Origin: Auricularia sp. M13
Taxonomy: Eukaryota; Basidiomycota; Agaricomycetes; Auriculariales; Auriculariaceae
Assembly (NCBI GenBank): GCA_037042915.1
Contig: CM073195.1
Span: 1,612,001-1,676,000, forward strand
Length of the DNA: 64,000 bases
Direction of reading: 5' to 3'
Each line of letters begins with the position of its first letter. The first letter of the stretch is position 1. Positions 44,191 to 54,017 of the stretch are shown in pieces. A program made the position numbers and the translations under genes. The notes below the pieces were generated by a model. That model was not told the DNA's origin. It searched no databases and saw only the letters and a list, made by a program, of their open reading frames with translations.

Positions 44191-47100
44191 TAGCATGCCC
44201 TTCACATTATGAATCCTAAGTGCTCCCAATCTCAGATTACAGCTACCCATACATTATCAGATCATTCAGAGACAATTCAGAAGTGAGAAAATCGTCGTCA
44301 GCAGCCTGAGAGACCATGCTGTTTCCTTGTGCCGTTGTTGCCGGTGCAGTGTGGATGGCCGAGGAGTAAAACTCGACGGCGTGCACGAGCGCGTCGAGTT
44401 TATCCTGCACTTTCGGCAAGTGCGATTTGAGGGGGATGCGATGCGCCTCAGCGCACTTGGTGCCGCAATTTGTCTTGTGCCAACGCCTGTGCCAGTCGAG
44501 CTGCTCATCGAGCTGCGCTCTGGTGCCGGGGTTCGCGCGCAAGTCGGGAATGTCGAGTCGAAGCGGAACCGCGTCGAGTGCGGCATTCCGCTCGTCCGCA
44601 GCGGTCTTCTGTGACGCCTCCTTCTCAATTCGCTGCTGCATTACCTTCGCCTTATGAGCAGCATGAGCAGCGCGCTCAGCCTTGGCGAGACCCATTGCGT
44701 CTTCCGCGCGCGCGGTCGATCGGATGAACTGGAGCGCATCCGCTCCAAGCTCATCGACGAACTCCTCCGTGCCGTTGAGTCGTACCATAGACTTGGCGTT
44801 GTGCGTGAGAAGGGTTATGTTGCCGTTTGCGCGCATATCCTGCCGCGCATCGCCAACGGCGCCTTCACATGCATCGTTAGTTGACGGGACGAAGATAGCG
44901 TCGCGCTCCTCCTCCGTCAGCGAGTCGATCGCGCCCCCGGTTTCGTACTCTGCCGAAAAACGCACCCAGGCCTCAAGCGCACCCTCGACAAACGCAACAA
45001 ATGCTCCGCGGAGGTGCGGAAGCTCGACCGCGTCCTGCAGGATAGCCGCGATGATCTCCGGGTTCTCCCAAGCTTTTCCGTCAAGCGCGCCGCGGGAAGG
45101 GTCCAGTGCAGCGCCAGGTGCCAGGATGCGGTCCGGATCGTCTATCAGCTCCTTACAGTGGGCAATGACGCGCGCATGCAACGGGCCGAGGCGGAGAGCG
45201 TTGGCATGAGTGCGCTGCTGTCCGCGGATCTCCCGCATGTAGGGATACGAGATAGCCTCCGCATAAAGCGCGATTGCGGCGAGCTCAGTGAGCGTGGGGG
45301 TGTCTGAGAGACCCCTGACAATGTTCTTCTCGAGGTTCGTGAACTCTGGGCTCTTGTCCTTCGTCAGGCGGAGTTCCTCCATGAACGCCAGCACGTCCTT
45401 GCGATGGAAGAACAAGAAAGCCGCGGCGTTGAGATAAGACTGAAAGCGTGTGTTGCTGGTGTCCGGATAGGCTAGAATGCGTCCCAGACGACCTTCAAAG
45501 AAAATCTTGAAGGTGTCCTGTTGCCCGAGTTTGTCACTCTTGTTCCGGAAAAGCAGACCGCACAGCATTGCAACCTTGACTCCTCCCGCTCCAGCGGCTA
45601 GTTCAGAGCGGGCAGCAGCCTCATTGTCAGAGGACGCCGCCGCTGAAGTCTGAGCCTTGTTCATGAGCTTCACTGGTCCCACAAGTCCAGCCAGAGCCCA
45701 GAAAGCCACAAGAGCGGTGTTGCCAGACTTCGTCGCGTTGAGGTCCTTGTGCATGCAGCAGCCGCACCAAACAAAGAGGTCAATAGCACGCTTGACACAG
45801 TCAGGAAGCCCGTCGAAGATCTCCTGGCCGCGTTCCATCGCGAGCGCGCGATACATCTGATTATAGACGTCCTGCCGATGCTCCGCGGACATGAGCTGAT
45901 AGGCAGCGGAACCGCCAACAGCGTCGATGTAAGCAGGTAGATGCTGGCAGACAAGCGCGAGTAGATCGACCGGCGGGAGGGCAACGAGAGCCTCGGTACC
46001 GCGCGCTTCACGATCGGTGGCGCGGCACCATTCCAGGATGAGGCGTGCAGAAGCGCGCTCGTTGGCCGCATGGTCCGAACAGAGCCCCCGGATGGCGCGC
46101 GTAATCTGTACAATGACAAGGGGATTGTTAGTGCCAAGTGGGGAGGCGTTCCAACAGTTGACGACACGTCCGAAGAATGTTTTCCAGATGTTGAGGCCGG
46201 TCTCACTTGTGTGATCCGTGGTCGCCACAACACCGCAGAAAAATTTGCGAGCGTTGCCGTTGGAGTCGACGACATGCATGTTCTGGGTGGCATAATTTCG
46301 ATTCTTGTGCGTCATCCCGTCATGAGCAAGGCTGATACCTAAACGGGAATTAGACATGTTGCACCTGAAAGTGCAGACTCACTCTTTGCATTCTGCACTG
46401 CTTTTGCAATCTGCAGCCTAGCAGCTATTCCACCCTCCCTCACAGTCCTCCCAACTGAGCGGGCCGAGATCTTGCCCTGAATGTCGATGCCGAGCCCGCG
46501 TGCAAACACACCGATTGCTGTGGGAACCTTTGCTGCTGAGATGCCACACCGGGAGACGAGTCCGCGTGAAATTCGGCGGATGTTGGCAGCAATGACACCC
46601 TTGTTCTTCAGCTGGATGGTATGCCGATCGGCGACCGCCTTGGAGACCGCTTTGGCAATGGCACGATGGCGGGTGTGGATGGCACGCTTCTCCCGCATTT
46701 TGTACGCTTTGTTTGCCTTCTTGACGCGGGCCAGCACGAGCTTGAGTTCATCGTGCTTCGACTGCAGTACCGCCTGATCGGCGCCCTGCTGTCGAAGCAC
46801 AATGACCTCGCGTAGACGCGCGGCCGCAAGATGTCGCACATTATAGAGTTGCCTCTCCGCGATGTTGAGGCGTTTGTTGGCAGTCCGGACGGCCTGTTGG
46901 GCTCGAGCAAGCTTGATTTCTAGTTGATGAACAGTTTGGCGATATCGGTCGCGCTCCTCCACCAGTGTCTTGATGTACCGTGCGGTTGAACGAGTCGGTG
47001 GTGGGATGTTCTCCTTGTCACCGCCCTGCCAGCGAGCATGACTAGCAGCGGCGGCCCTTGCACTCCGGCCTTTAGACTTGTTAGACTTGCGGCCCATGGT

Positions 47101-47346
47101 GCCAAACACGTAACGTCGCGTGTAGTTAAGCGCTGCACGCTTGTTGAGCGGCTGCGAGACGTGACGCGACGCGTCGGACGGATAGCGGGAGCGGAGTTCT
47201 GAACGTGTCCCGGCCGACCAGCCGCTCCTGGAAATTGAACCCCACAGGCAGGTCCCAAACCCCTGAAACTTACTGCACCTAATTCTCAGCATGATATAAG
47301 CAGTTTTACGGTTTCTTCGAATTTATGTGGCTTTCTAGCATGCCCT
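44191..47346 (-). mobile_element. putative DNA transposon of an unnamed family (ends tentative)
   Basis: The transposase-like gene 44243-47097 is flanked by an identical 11-bp direct repeat, TAGCATGCCCT, at 44191-44201 and 47336-47346. If that is a target duplication the element is 44202-47335 (3.1 kb). Inside the repeats both ends show only weak inverted similarity (CACATTATGAATCC against CCACATAAATTCG), so the ends remain tentative. Confidence 0.4.
44243..47097 (-). CDS. transposase-like protein, D-D-CxxH-E type, unnamed basidiomycete family
   Basis: Two exons, 47097-46383 and 46338-44243, with a 44-nt intron (46339-46382) join as QNAKSISLAHDGMTHKN; 936 aa. ATG 47097 (MGRKSNKSKGRS) starts a basic region, then a coiled coil (about 35-125) and a helical DNA-binding-like part. 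The C-terminal two thirds show ordered motifs: D245 in LAHDGMT, D327 in CSDHAAN, C432-x-x-H435 in GCCMHKDLN, and E730 in NDACEGAVG. The CxxH insertion between the second Asp and the last acid is typical of RNase-H-fold transposases of the hAT, KDZ and piggyBac-like groups. It lacks the cysteine clusters of KDZ and the dimerisation tail of hAT. I recall many unannotated basidiomycete relatives but no family name. Frame intact, so possibly active. Confidence 0.7.
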
Positions 47347-47827
47347 GTGTGATGTAGCTACATGGTGAAGGCAGTCGGTTGGCGGTCCGGCCGTCCAAAG
47401 ATGCGTATGTGTCACAAGACCAAATATGTCCATACAGCGGATGTGGATAACCCACCGGACGGAGCTGTATTTCGCGATCTTTGCCGGGATGTGACTTCGG
47501 CTGTGTGGGAAAGCACAGCCCGGACCCAAATCTGGTAGGGCATTGCCGACCCCCACAGACAGGCAGCAAACGATCAGCAGGGCAATTTCCCGCAGCAGAG
47601 TCCAGAACCCAGGAACGCATACCTCGCGACACCTGGACACCCTGGACATAAAGAGAGTCGTGAATGCAATCTTGGGGCGAGACAAAGCGTGTAGTACAGT
47701 ACACGGGGGGCGAGCAGCGCTAGCAGCAGGGGTCGGGCGGGAGAAAGGGCAAAACAAACCACGAGGCGGGAGGCGGAGGGGGTATGTACGAAAAGCCAGT
47801 CCACACACATACACACGGGCACGACGG
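47347..47827. other. intergenic region downstream of MAPKK
   Basis: No gene. Likely 3' UTR of the MAPKK and flank of the transposon. Confidence 0.4.
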
Positions 47828-49527
47828 CTATATCGTGCTCGCCCACGCCTCGAGGTCGATCTCCGTGGTCCGCGCGTTCTGGATCCACGCAAATTTCTGA
47901 AAGGAGAAAATGGAATGAATGAGAAATAGAAGCGAAGGAGGGCGCAGCGGACGCACGAGCAGGTCCTTGGGCGCGGGCCGCTGGTCGGGGTCCTTGACGA
48001 GACACGAGTCGACGAACTCCTCCGCGTCGCGCGGGTAGCGGCCCTCGGGCGTGAGCCGCGGCGCGGGCTCGTTGACGATGTGCTGGAGCAGCTCGAGGAT
48101 GGACATGGTCATGCCGCCGCCCTGCAGCGACACGCCCTTGCTCTTCCTCTTGTCCTTTTTGCTCGTCGTCGCGCCGCCCCCTCCCGCGGCCCCAGAACCG
48201 AACTTGTCGCGCGGCGTGGGGCGCTGCGGCGAGAGCGTGCCCTCGAGCTCGGACAGGTCGCTGTCGTCGTCCGACGCGTCGCTGAACGGGAACCGGCCGA
48301 GCGCGAGCTCGATGAGCGAGATGCCGAGCGACCACACGTCCGACTTGACCGTGTACTGCGCGCCCTGGATACGCTCGGGCTGTGTGGCGCGCACAGGCAC
48401 AGGAGGCGTTAGCGTTCGCGATGGCAACGCGGCGGAAACCCACGCACGCTCATGTACGTCGAGGTGCCGACGAAGGTGTCGGCGATCGAGTTGATGAGCT
48501 CGCCCGAGACGCCAAAGTCGCAGATCTTGATCTGGCCCTGCGAGTTGAAGAGGATGTTGGACGGCTTGATATCTGCGGTCACGGTGAGCGGCGCTCGGGG
48601 CTGTGAATGAGCGGACAGCGACTGGCCTCTATGGATGATGTGGTGGATCTCGTAGAGGTAGGTAAGACCCTCGAGGACGGCGAGGGCGATCTTGCCGACA
48701 ATGTCGATGTCGATGGCGCCTATGCGCTTATATATCGAGTCGAGCGAGCCCTTGTCCATGAACTCCATGCAGATGCAGATATTGGGGTCCGCGACAAAGG
48801 CGCCGTGGAAGGAGACGATGTAGGGCGACCTGCAGGAGTACAGGATCTGGAGCTCGCGCAGGATCTGCTTGCGCACTGACGGTTTGGCGTCGATGAGGAC
48901 AATCTGCGAGTGTAGTAAAAAAGTAAGTAAAATAGAAAGTAAGTAACAAAATTAGTTACTCGCCTTCTTCGCCATGATCTTGCCCGTGGGCGTGTGCTCG
49001 ACCTTCTTGACGCTGCCGCCGTTGCCCGCGCCGAGCTCGCCAATCTCGCGCAGCTCGTCCTGCTTGATCTCGATGCGCGGCTGGGTGTCCGGTGCGCCCG
49101 CCTGGCGCTCGCTGCTGTCCTTGAGGCCCATGTCGGCGATCTTCTCGGTCAGCATGTTCTGGTAGTTGGCGCGCTGGCTGGTGACCGAGCCCGACGGCGG
49201 CGCGGACGAGGGCTGCATGGTGAGCATGCCGTCTGCGCCGAGGTCGGCGGAGGCCTTGGGCGCGGCCTTGCTCGCCGCCAGGTTCATCGCCGGCGGCTTC
49301 TTCTTTGGGCCCTTGGCGGGCGGCGCGGGCGCAGCGAGGCGCGAGGGGATGAGCTCCGGCTCTGGCTGGGGCTGCGGCGGCTGGGCGACGTTGAGCTGGA
49401 GGTCGCGGAAGTTGCGCTTCTTGCGGACTATCGACGGCGACTGCACCGGCGCGCTCATCGGCGCGTGTCCGTTCGCCGACGACATCCGCGCGGGGGGCAC
49501 TACACTGGGGCGGGCGCGGCCTTGCAT
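47828..49527 (-). CDS. MAP kinase kinase (Ste7/Fuz7-type)
   Basis: Dual-specificity kinase of the mating/filamentation MAPK cascade. ATG 49527 starts [17 protein letters not shown]; a disordered Pro/Ala-rich leader contains [13 protein letters not shown]. Kinase features in order: [14 protein letters not shown] (P-loop), IMAKK with the ATP lysine, [15 protein letters not shown] (catalytic loop), [29 protein letters not shown] (activation loop with S-x-A-x-T phosphorylation sites), and [19 protein letters not shown]. An insertion (about 370-420) rich in Asp and Gly precedes the last helices, as in basidiomycete Fuz7/Ste7. Stop TAG 47828-47830. At least four introns; the first (about 48905-48963) is rich in TAAGTAA motifs. 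Confidence 0.88.
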
Positions 49528-50124
49528 GGCGGAGTCCTAATCTCAGATGCCCTCCTCAACACAGCCGACCCTTTTTCACTTGTCCTTGCACTCACAGCAT
49601 ACAACCATAAATCTTTGCAAAGGGATTGCTTAACGTTGGGTATCCAACAAAGTCGCCCACCAATTTCTCAGTTGTCCTCATCGAGCCAGGACGCCGCAGC
49701 TTTTCGCAGCAGTCTCCGTCTCCCGTCATTATTTCGTGAAAACCTTGGGCAATACTCAATACCTCCCCATAATTCTCAAGAGGGACTTTTCATTTTTGCA
49801 GTTATCCAACAAAGTTCCCTCAGCGTCTTTCCTGGCAATCCTCAAGCTCCGTCTCCCTTCCCTATAGCGCTCCTACAAGTCTATTCCACAGCGCATCTCC
49901 TAGGAGCTTTACAGGACCCTTGACGATGCAGCTCCGTCGCTACACTACGCCTCTTAAGCTACGGGACCGTCTGTCGAATTCCGAATCCGCCTGGCAGTAG
50001 TCAACAGCCTAGTGCTTATGCTCAGAGACTGTCTCGGTGTTCTTCGTCTTCTCAGACAGTCACAGCGCGCTTCCCAGATGTGTCTTCTTGAAGCCCTGAA
50101 TAATTCAGTGACCGGCGTCGTCTT
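49528..50124. other. MAPKK upstream region
   Basis: Pyrimidine-rich leader. ATCCAACAAAGT occurs twice (near 49640 and 49804). No gene. Confidence 0.4.
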
Positions 50125-51586
50125 GGCCTTCTGTAAAAATTGACCTTGCTCTGGAGCGCTCCTCGTGCTCTGGAGCCGGAAAGCGCCGTAGCGACGTTCC
50201 CTGCTCTGGAGCACCTCCAGAGCAACCCCGTTGCTCTCAGAGTGCTCTGGGAGTGCTGTGGAGAACCCTAGAGCAACGCAGCACCTGCTTTGCTTACTAT
50301 TATTGAAATTAAATAGAATTTCCGTCTGCTGGTACAAAATGATGGTGAAAAAAAGTGATATTGCCTGCGGTTAGATACATAGGAACAGGGATAAATGTAC
50401 AAAAGGCTATCGCTGTATCTCCCGATGCACCTCGTCCGGTCGTGAGCCCCTCCACTACGCTGGCGAACCAGACCGCGCACCACTGCTGGCAGGACTGCTG
50501 CACTCGAGTGGACAATGCGAACCGAGTGCCGTGAGAGGCAAGGTTGCTTCTGCACGATGCCGGGAATTGGCATCTGGAACGCGAATGAGCAAATGACGGT
50601 GGTAAACGAGCCGGGCGAGAGTGTGGACGCGCCGCGTACCGTATCCTATGCTACACGCCGTTACACAAATCAAACCAGTGAACGAAGGGCGAACGATGTA
50701 ATTTGCGGGCGTCCCGACTGTACACGATAGCAAAAAGAAAACGTGAGCGACCATGCTCTGGTACGCAGATAGGGACAGAATACACATACATAACACGCAA
50801 GAGCTAGGCCGACGGGTCGCCGGGCAGAAGGGAATAATGGAGAGCCCACGAAGAGACGAGGCAGCTGGGTGTCCAAGCACGCGGGGGCCAGCCGCGGTCC
50901 TAGACACCCAGCTGCCTTCGTTAACGCTGGGTTTGCTCCAGGTCGGGGAGTTTGCACAGAGGTAAGTGGTAGGGCCAGGCTGGCAACAATGCAGCGCGAG
51001 TCGGGGCAGGGCAAACGGGACTTGGAGCAAAAATGGTTCGGTCGGAACTTCAAAATTGCGCCCGGACTCCGCAATTGTGTGATCATCCCAGCGCTCAGCG
51101 CCGGTGCTCACTGCTCACCGCCACACTTGAGATGAGCATTCAACAGTTCTGGGCTCATGACTTGAGATTTTAAAATGAGCTTCCATGAATAATTGAGAAC
51201 CCACATGTATTCCATAATAATCATCTCATTAATGTGGTTCAGCTGCTTGTACGCAATAACAGCAGACAAAGTTTTCACAGGGTTTCACTTGCAGGGCGGT
51301 AGCTTGAACACTCGAAACTCACTCATGCCAATCCCTGGACTCGAGGTACGTGGGCATCAGTTGTCGGGATCTTCGGCAGTTGCTCCTGCATTCATCCTCT
51401 GAATAGTACATGTGTGAGTGCCAAAGACCTGCAGAGTACGAAAGCATGAAAGCACGGAAGTAACTCCAAGGCTTTCGGGCTTTAGTGCTCTGAGAGTGCT
51501 GCGGAGCGACAAAGCACCAAAGTATGCCAAAGCATGCCAAAGCACAGATACCGTGCTCCAGAGCAGATCCGTTTTTACAGAAGGCC
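50125..51586. mobile_element. inverted-repeat-bounded segment, possible degenerate TIR element
   Basis: GGCCTTCTGTAAAAA at 50125-50139 returns as a perfect 15-bp inverted copy at 51572-51586. Matching continues inward to a TGCTCTGGAGC core on both sides, and both subterminal zones repeat TGCTCTGGAG-like motifs many times (50145-50285 and 51480-51570). No target duplication found, so the true ends may lie slightly outside. A 218-aa frame inside (51111-50455) has no domain. Confidence 0.55.
50859..50917. repeat. 15-bp perfect hairpin
   Basis: AGGCAGCTGGGTGTC at 50859-50873 and its reverse complement at 50903-50917 surround a 29-nt GC-rich loop. It lies mid-way in the inverted-repeat segment. 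Confidence 0.75.
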
Positions 51587-51634
51587 GCTTCCGCCTGTCT
51601 GCAGGACGGCTTGTTTACGGACGTCACATCCGCT

Positions 51635-51642
51635 GGAAGACA
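51635..51642. repeat. 8-bp target-site duplication (GGAAGACA), left copy
   Basis: Identical to 52138-52145; abuts the left terminal repeat of the MITE. Confidence 0.85.
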
Positions 51643-52137
51643 TAGCGCTCAGTTAGTTACCGAAAGTTACTAACTTTGTTACTAACGTGTTAGTTAGTAA
51701 CATGTTAGTAACGCCTGCGCTGGGGGAAGGTCGTGTTATTAACTTCACAGGCACATCAGAGCCGCCAGCTGAGGAAGGGATCCTGGCCCTTGAGTGACTT
51801 TGATCGGGTGAATCTCACTTTTCACAGCCTCCGAATGTCTTATATTGCCTGGAAGTGGGAAAATTCGGCTAATCTCATGTACCTGAGTGCCCCACTTGCT
51901 GTGTGGAACTCAATGAACTGTCCTGGAGAGCTTAACATGTGCCTCTGACCTCAGAGTTTGCTGAGAGCACCTCTAGTATGCTATTTACTGACCTCGGAGA
52001 AGAGCAAGATACACCCTCAACCTGCATTGTATTATATAAGCGCAACTGTTACTAACAATGTTACTAACACGGTGTTACTAACACCTAACGTTAGTAACGT
52101 GTTAGTTACCTCACAGGAGATAACTAACTGAGCGCTA
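51643..52137. mobile_element. non-autonomous hAT-type MITE (495 bp)
   Basis: Perfect 17-bp terminal inverted repeats TAGCGCTCAGTTAGTTA (51643-51659 and 52121-52137) and an exact 8-bp duplication GGAAGACA. Subterminal clusters of GTTACTAAC/GTTAGTAAC (51660-51715 and 52050-52110) are arranged in both orientations, as expected for hAT transposase-binding sites. No coding capacity. The perfect ends suggest recent movement by a transposase encoded elsewhere. Confidence 0.9.
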
Positions 52138-52145
52138 GGAAGACA
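52138..52145. repeat. 8-bp target-site duplication (GGAAGACA), right copy
   Basis: Matches 51635-51642. Confidence 0.85.
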
Positions 52146-52179
52146 TATCTTATACCGGCTGCGCGACTCCGAGCTCGTC

Positions 52180-52346
52180 AAGCTTCAAGCCTCAACCTCT
52201 AACTACGGAGCCCATTCACTTGATATCGCCTTTCACCGGCGGGAGTTCATCCACACGTATGGCCCGGCTCCTGATCCTCCTTCAAGTCTCAAACCTGAAG
52301 CTTCAAGCCTCAACATCTACCTGCGGCGCCCACTCGCTTGATAGCG
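52180..52346. repeat. imperfect 50-bp direct repeat pair
   Basis: AAGCTTCAAGCCTCAAC starts both copies (52180-52229 and 52298-52346); they then agree at most positions through CTTGATA.CGC. A local duplication with no coding meaning seen. Confidence 0.7.
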
Positions 52347-52925
52347 CATGCCGTGGGCCGCGGCGGCGGCGAGGCACAAAATTAAAGTACTTGGCCCGAT
52401 TGTCTTTGTCTGTTTCCTCACTTCCGATCGCACGGCAATTGCTCGTCCAGTATGAGTATCATTTGGTCTGCGCAGTCGTTCTAGCTTGGTTCTTCCACTG
52501 GCAGTGGTTCATACGGTGCTTTCGTTTCCCTCAGGTTCCGAATCCGCAGCTGTGAGCCTGCCCCTCAGACTTGTCTTCATCCTCCTTCAAATCTCCTGTC
52601 CACACCGCGATGCGCAACAGCACCTTCCACTTGACTCGACTTGATTGTGCGCAGTGTGATTTGCTGACAGCCGGACTCCCCCAGACAGTAACGCTAACGA
52701 GCGGCGCCAGGAAATTTCCCTGGAATCGTGGACCTCGAGGCCGGAGTCCTCAGAGAGGCGAGCGCGTTGGGTCGAGATGTACAGTACCGAACGCTGTCAC
52801 GCCCGGCCCGCTTGCGCTGGATACTCAGCGAGGGCCAGGATGAAGCAGGTTGGATCGACTCGGACGACTGAGGCGAAGCATTTTTATCACTGTGTACGGG
52901 ACTATGGGTGTCCAAATGCTCTCAT

Positions 52926-53606
52926 TAGGGGGTTTCACGGTAGCGTTTCTGGGCCGTTTCTACGCCATTTCTAACGGCGTTTTGTTTGTCCATTTCTGCA
53001 AAAACGGGACCCCGGAACACACGAAACAGTACCGGAAACGGCCTAGAAACGGCTTTTGCAGAAACGGCTTCAAGTTGTTTCTGCGGTCGTTTATTGTACA
53101 TTTCCATTTTTCCCTTGCGTGCGGTCCGCGGTTACTGGTGCCCCAGCGGCAAAGCCTCAGAGTTCCCACGCTGTAGACCCGCCGTAAAGCTGTTCCGCTC
53201 CTCGTGACGCAGCAAAGAACCAGGCTGAAGGTCCCCTATGGTGCATATATTGGTACATAAGCTCTAAAGCACCCTATGCTATAGTTTTCTCACTCTATTC
53301 GTCTTTGCCCTGCTAAATACTATCTGTACAAATCATAGAAGAACTCGGGATATGTCTATATAACTATTCAAGCCTTCGGAACAAGTTCATCGACATAGAT
53401 AGGGGCCTGGAGGGGAGTAGGGACTCGTTCTCGGGATGGGGAAAAAGACATCAAAACTGACCGTAAAATGGATTTCTGGAGGGGGGTTTCACAGTTCAGG
53501 TCGTTTTTGATGCCTTTTCTCAGCTCGAAATGGCCGTAAAATGACTCCAGAAACGGCATCAAAATGGCCCAGAAACGGCCTGAAAAGCCTACCGTGAAAC
53601 CCCCTA
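52926..53606. mobile_element. MITE with 18-bp terminal repeats, TA-flanked (Tc1/mariner-like)
   Basis: TAGGGGGTTTCACGGTAG at 52926-52943 and its reverse complement at 53589-53606 are perfect, and similarity continues inward through repeated CCGTTTCTG blocks. No 8-bp duplication fits; taking the outer TA as the target duplication gives an element 52928-53604, as for Tc1/mariner. No transposase inside. Confidence 0.75.
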
Positions 53607-54017
53607 TTGGTACACTAGGCTGCCTACGCAGAGCGTGGTGTGAGTGACCGCCGATTAGCCTATCTGCTGGATAAGGATGGAAGCAAACCTCATCCTTGCT
53701 TCGCCGCCGTGGTGTGGCAATTCGCTCAATCCCTACTGCTTACAGTAACAATCATGATAAAACAGATGGTTCTAAGTTCCGACCATGAGCGGGTACATAC
53801 AAAACGACAGTGGAGGGCGAAAATGCGGCGGGAGGGGCGTAGGGCGAGGGACGATGCAACGAGAGCGAGAGCGTGAACATGGACACTGAGGACCTAAGGG
53901 ATACCAGATACTGAATAATACAATCGGGGACGGGCGCGGGAAAGCAAGCAAGCGACAGAGATTAGAGTCTGTGTGGCGAGAACCAGAGAACCGGGTGGCA
54001 ACTACTCATACCTCGCG
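53607..54017. other. downstream flank of the membrane-protein gene
   Basis: No supported gene; probably the 3' UTR of the leftward gene ending at 54018. Confidence 0.4.

Noticed and set aside
50455-51111. 218-aa minus-strand frame
   Set aside because: Lies within an inverted-repeat segment and covers a hairpin; no motif, and competing frames are open.
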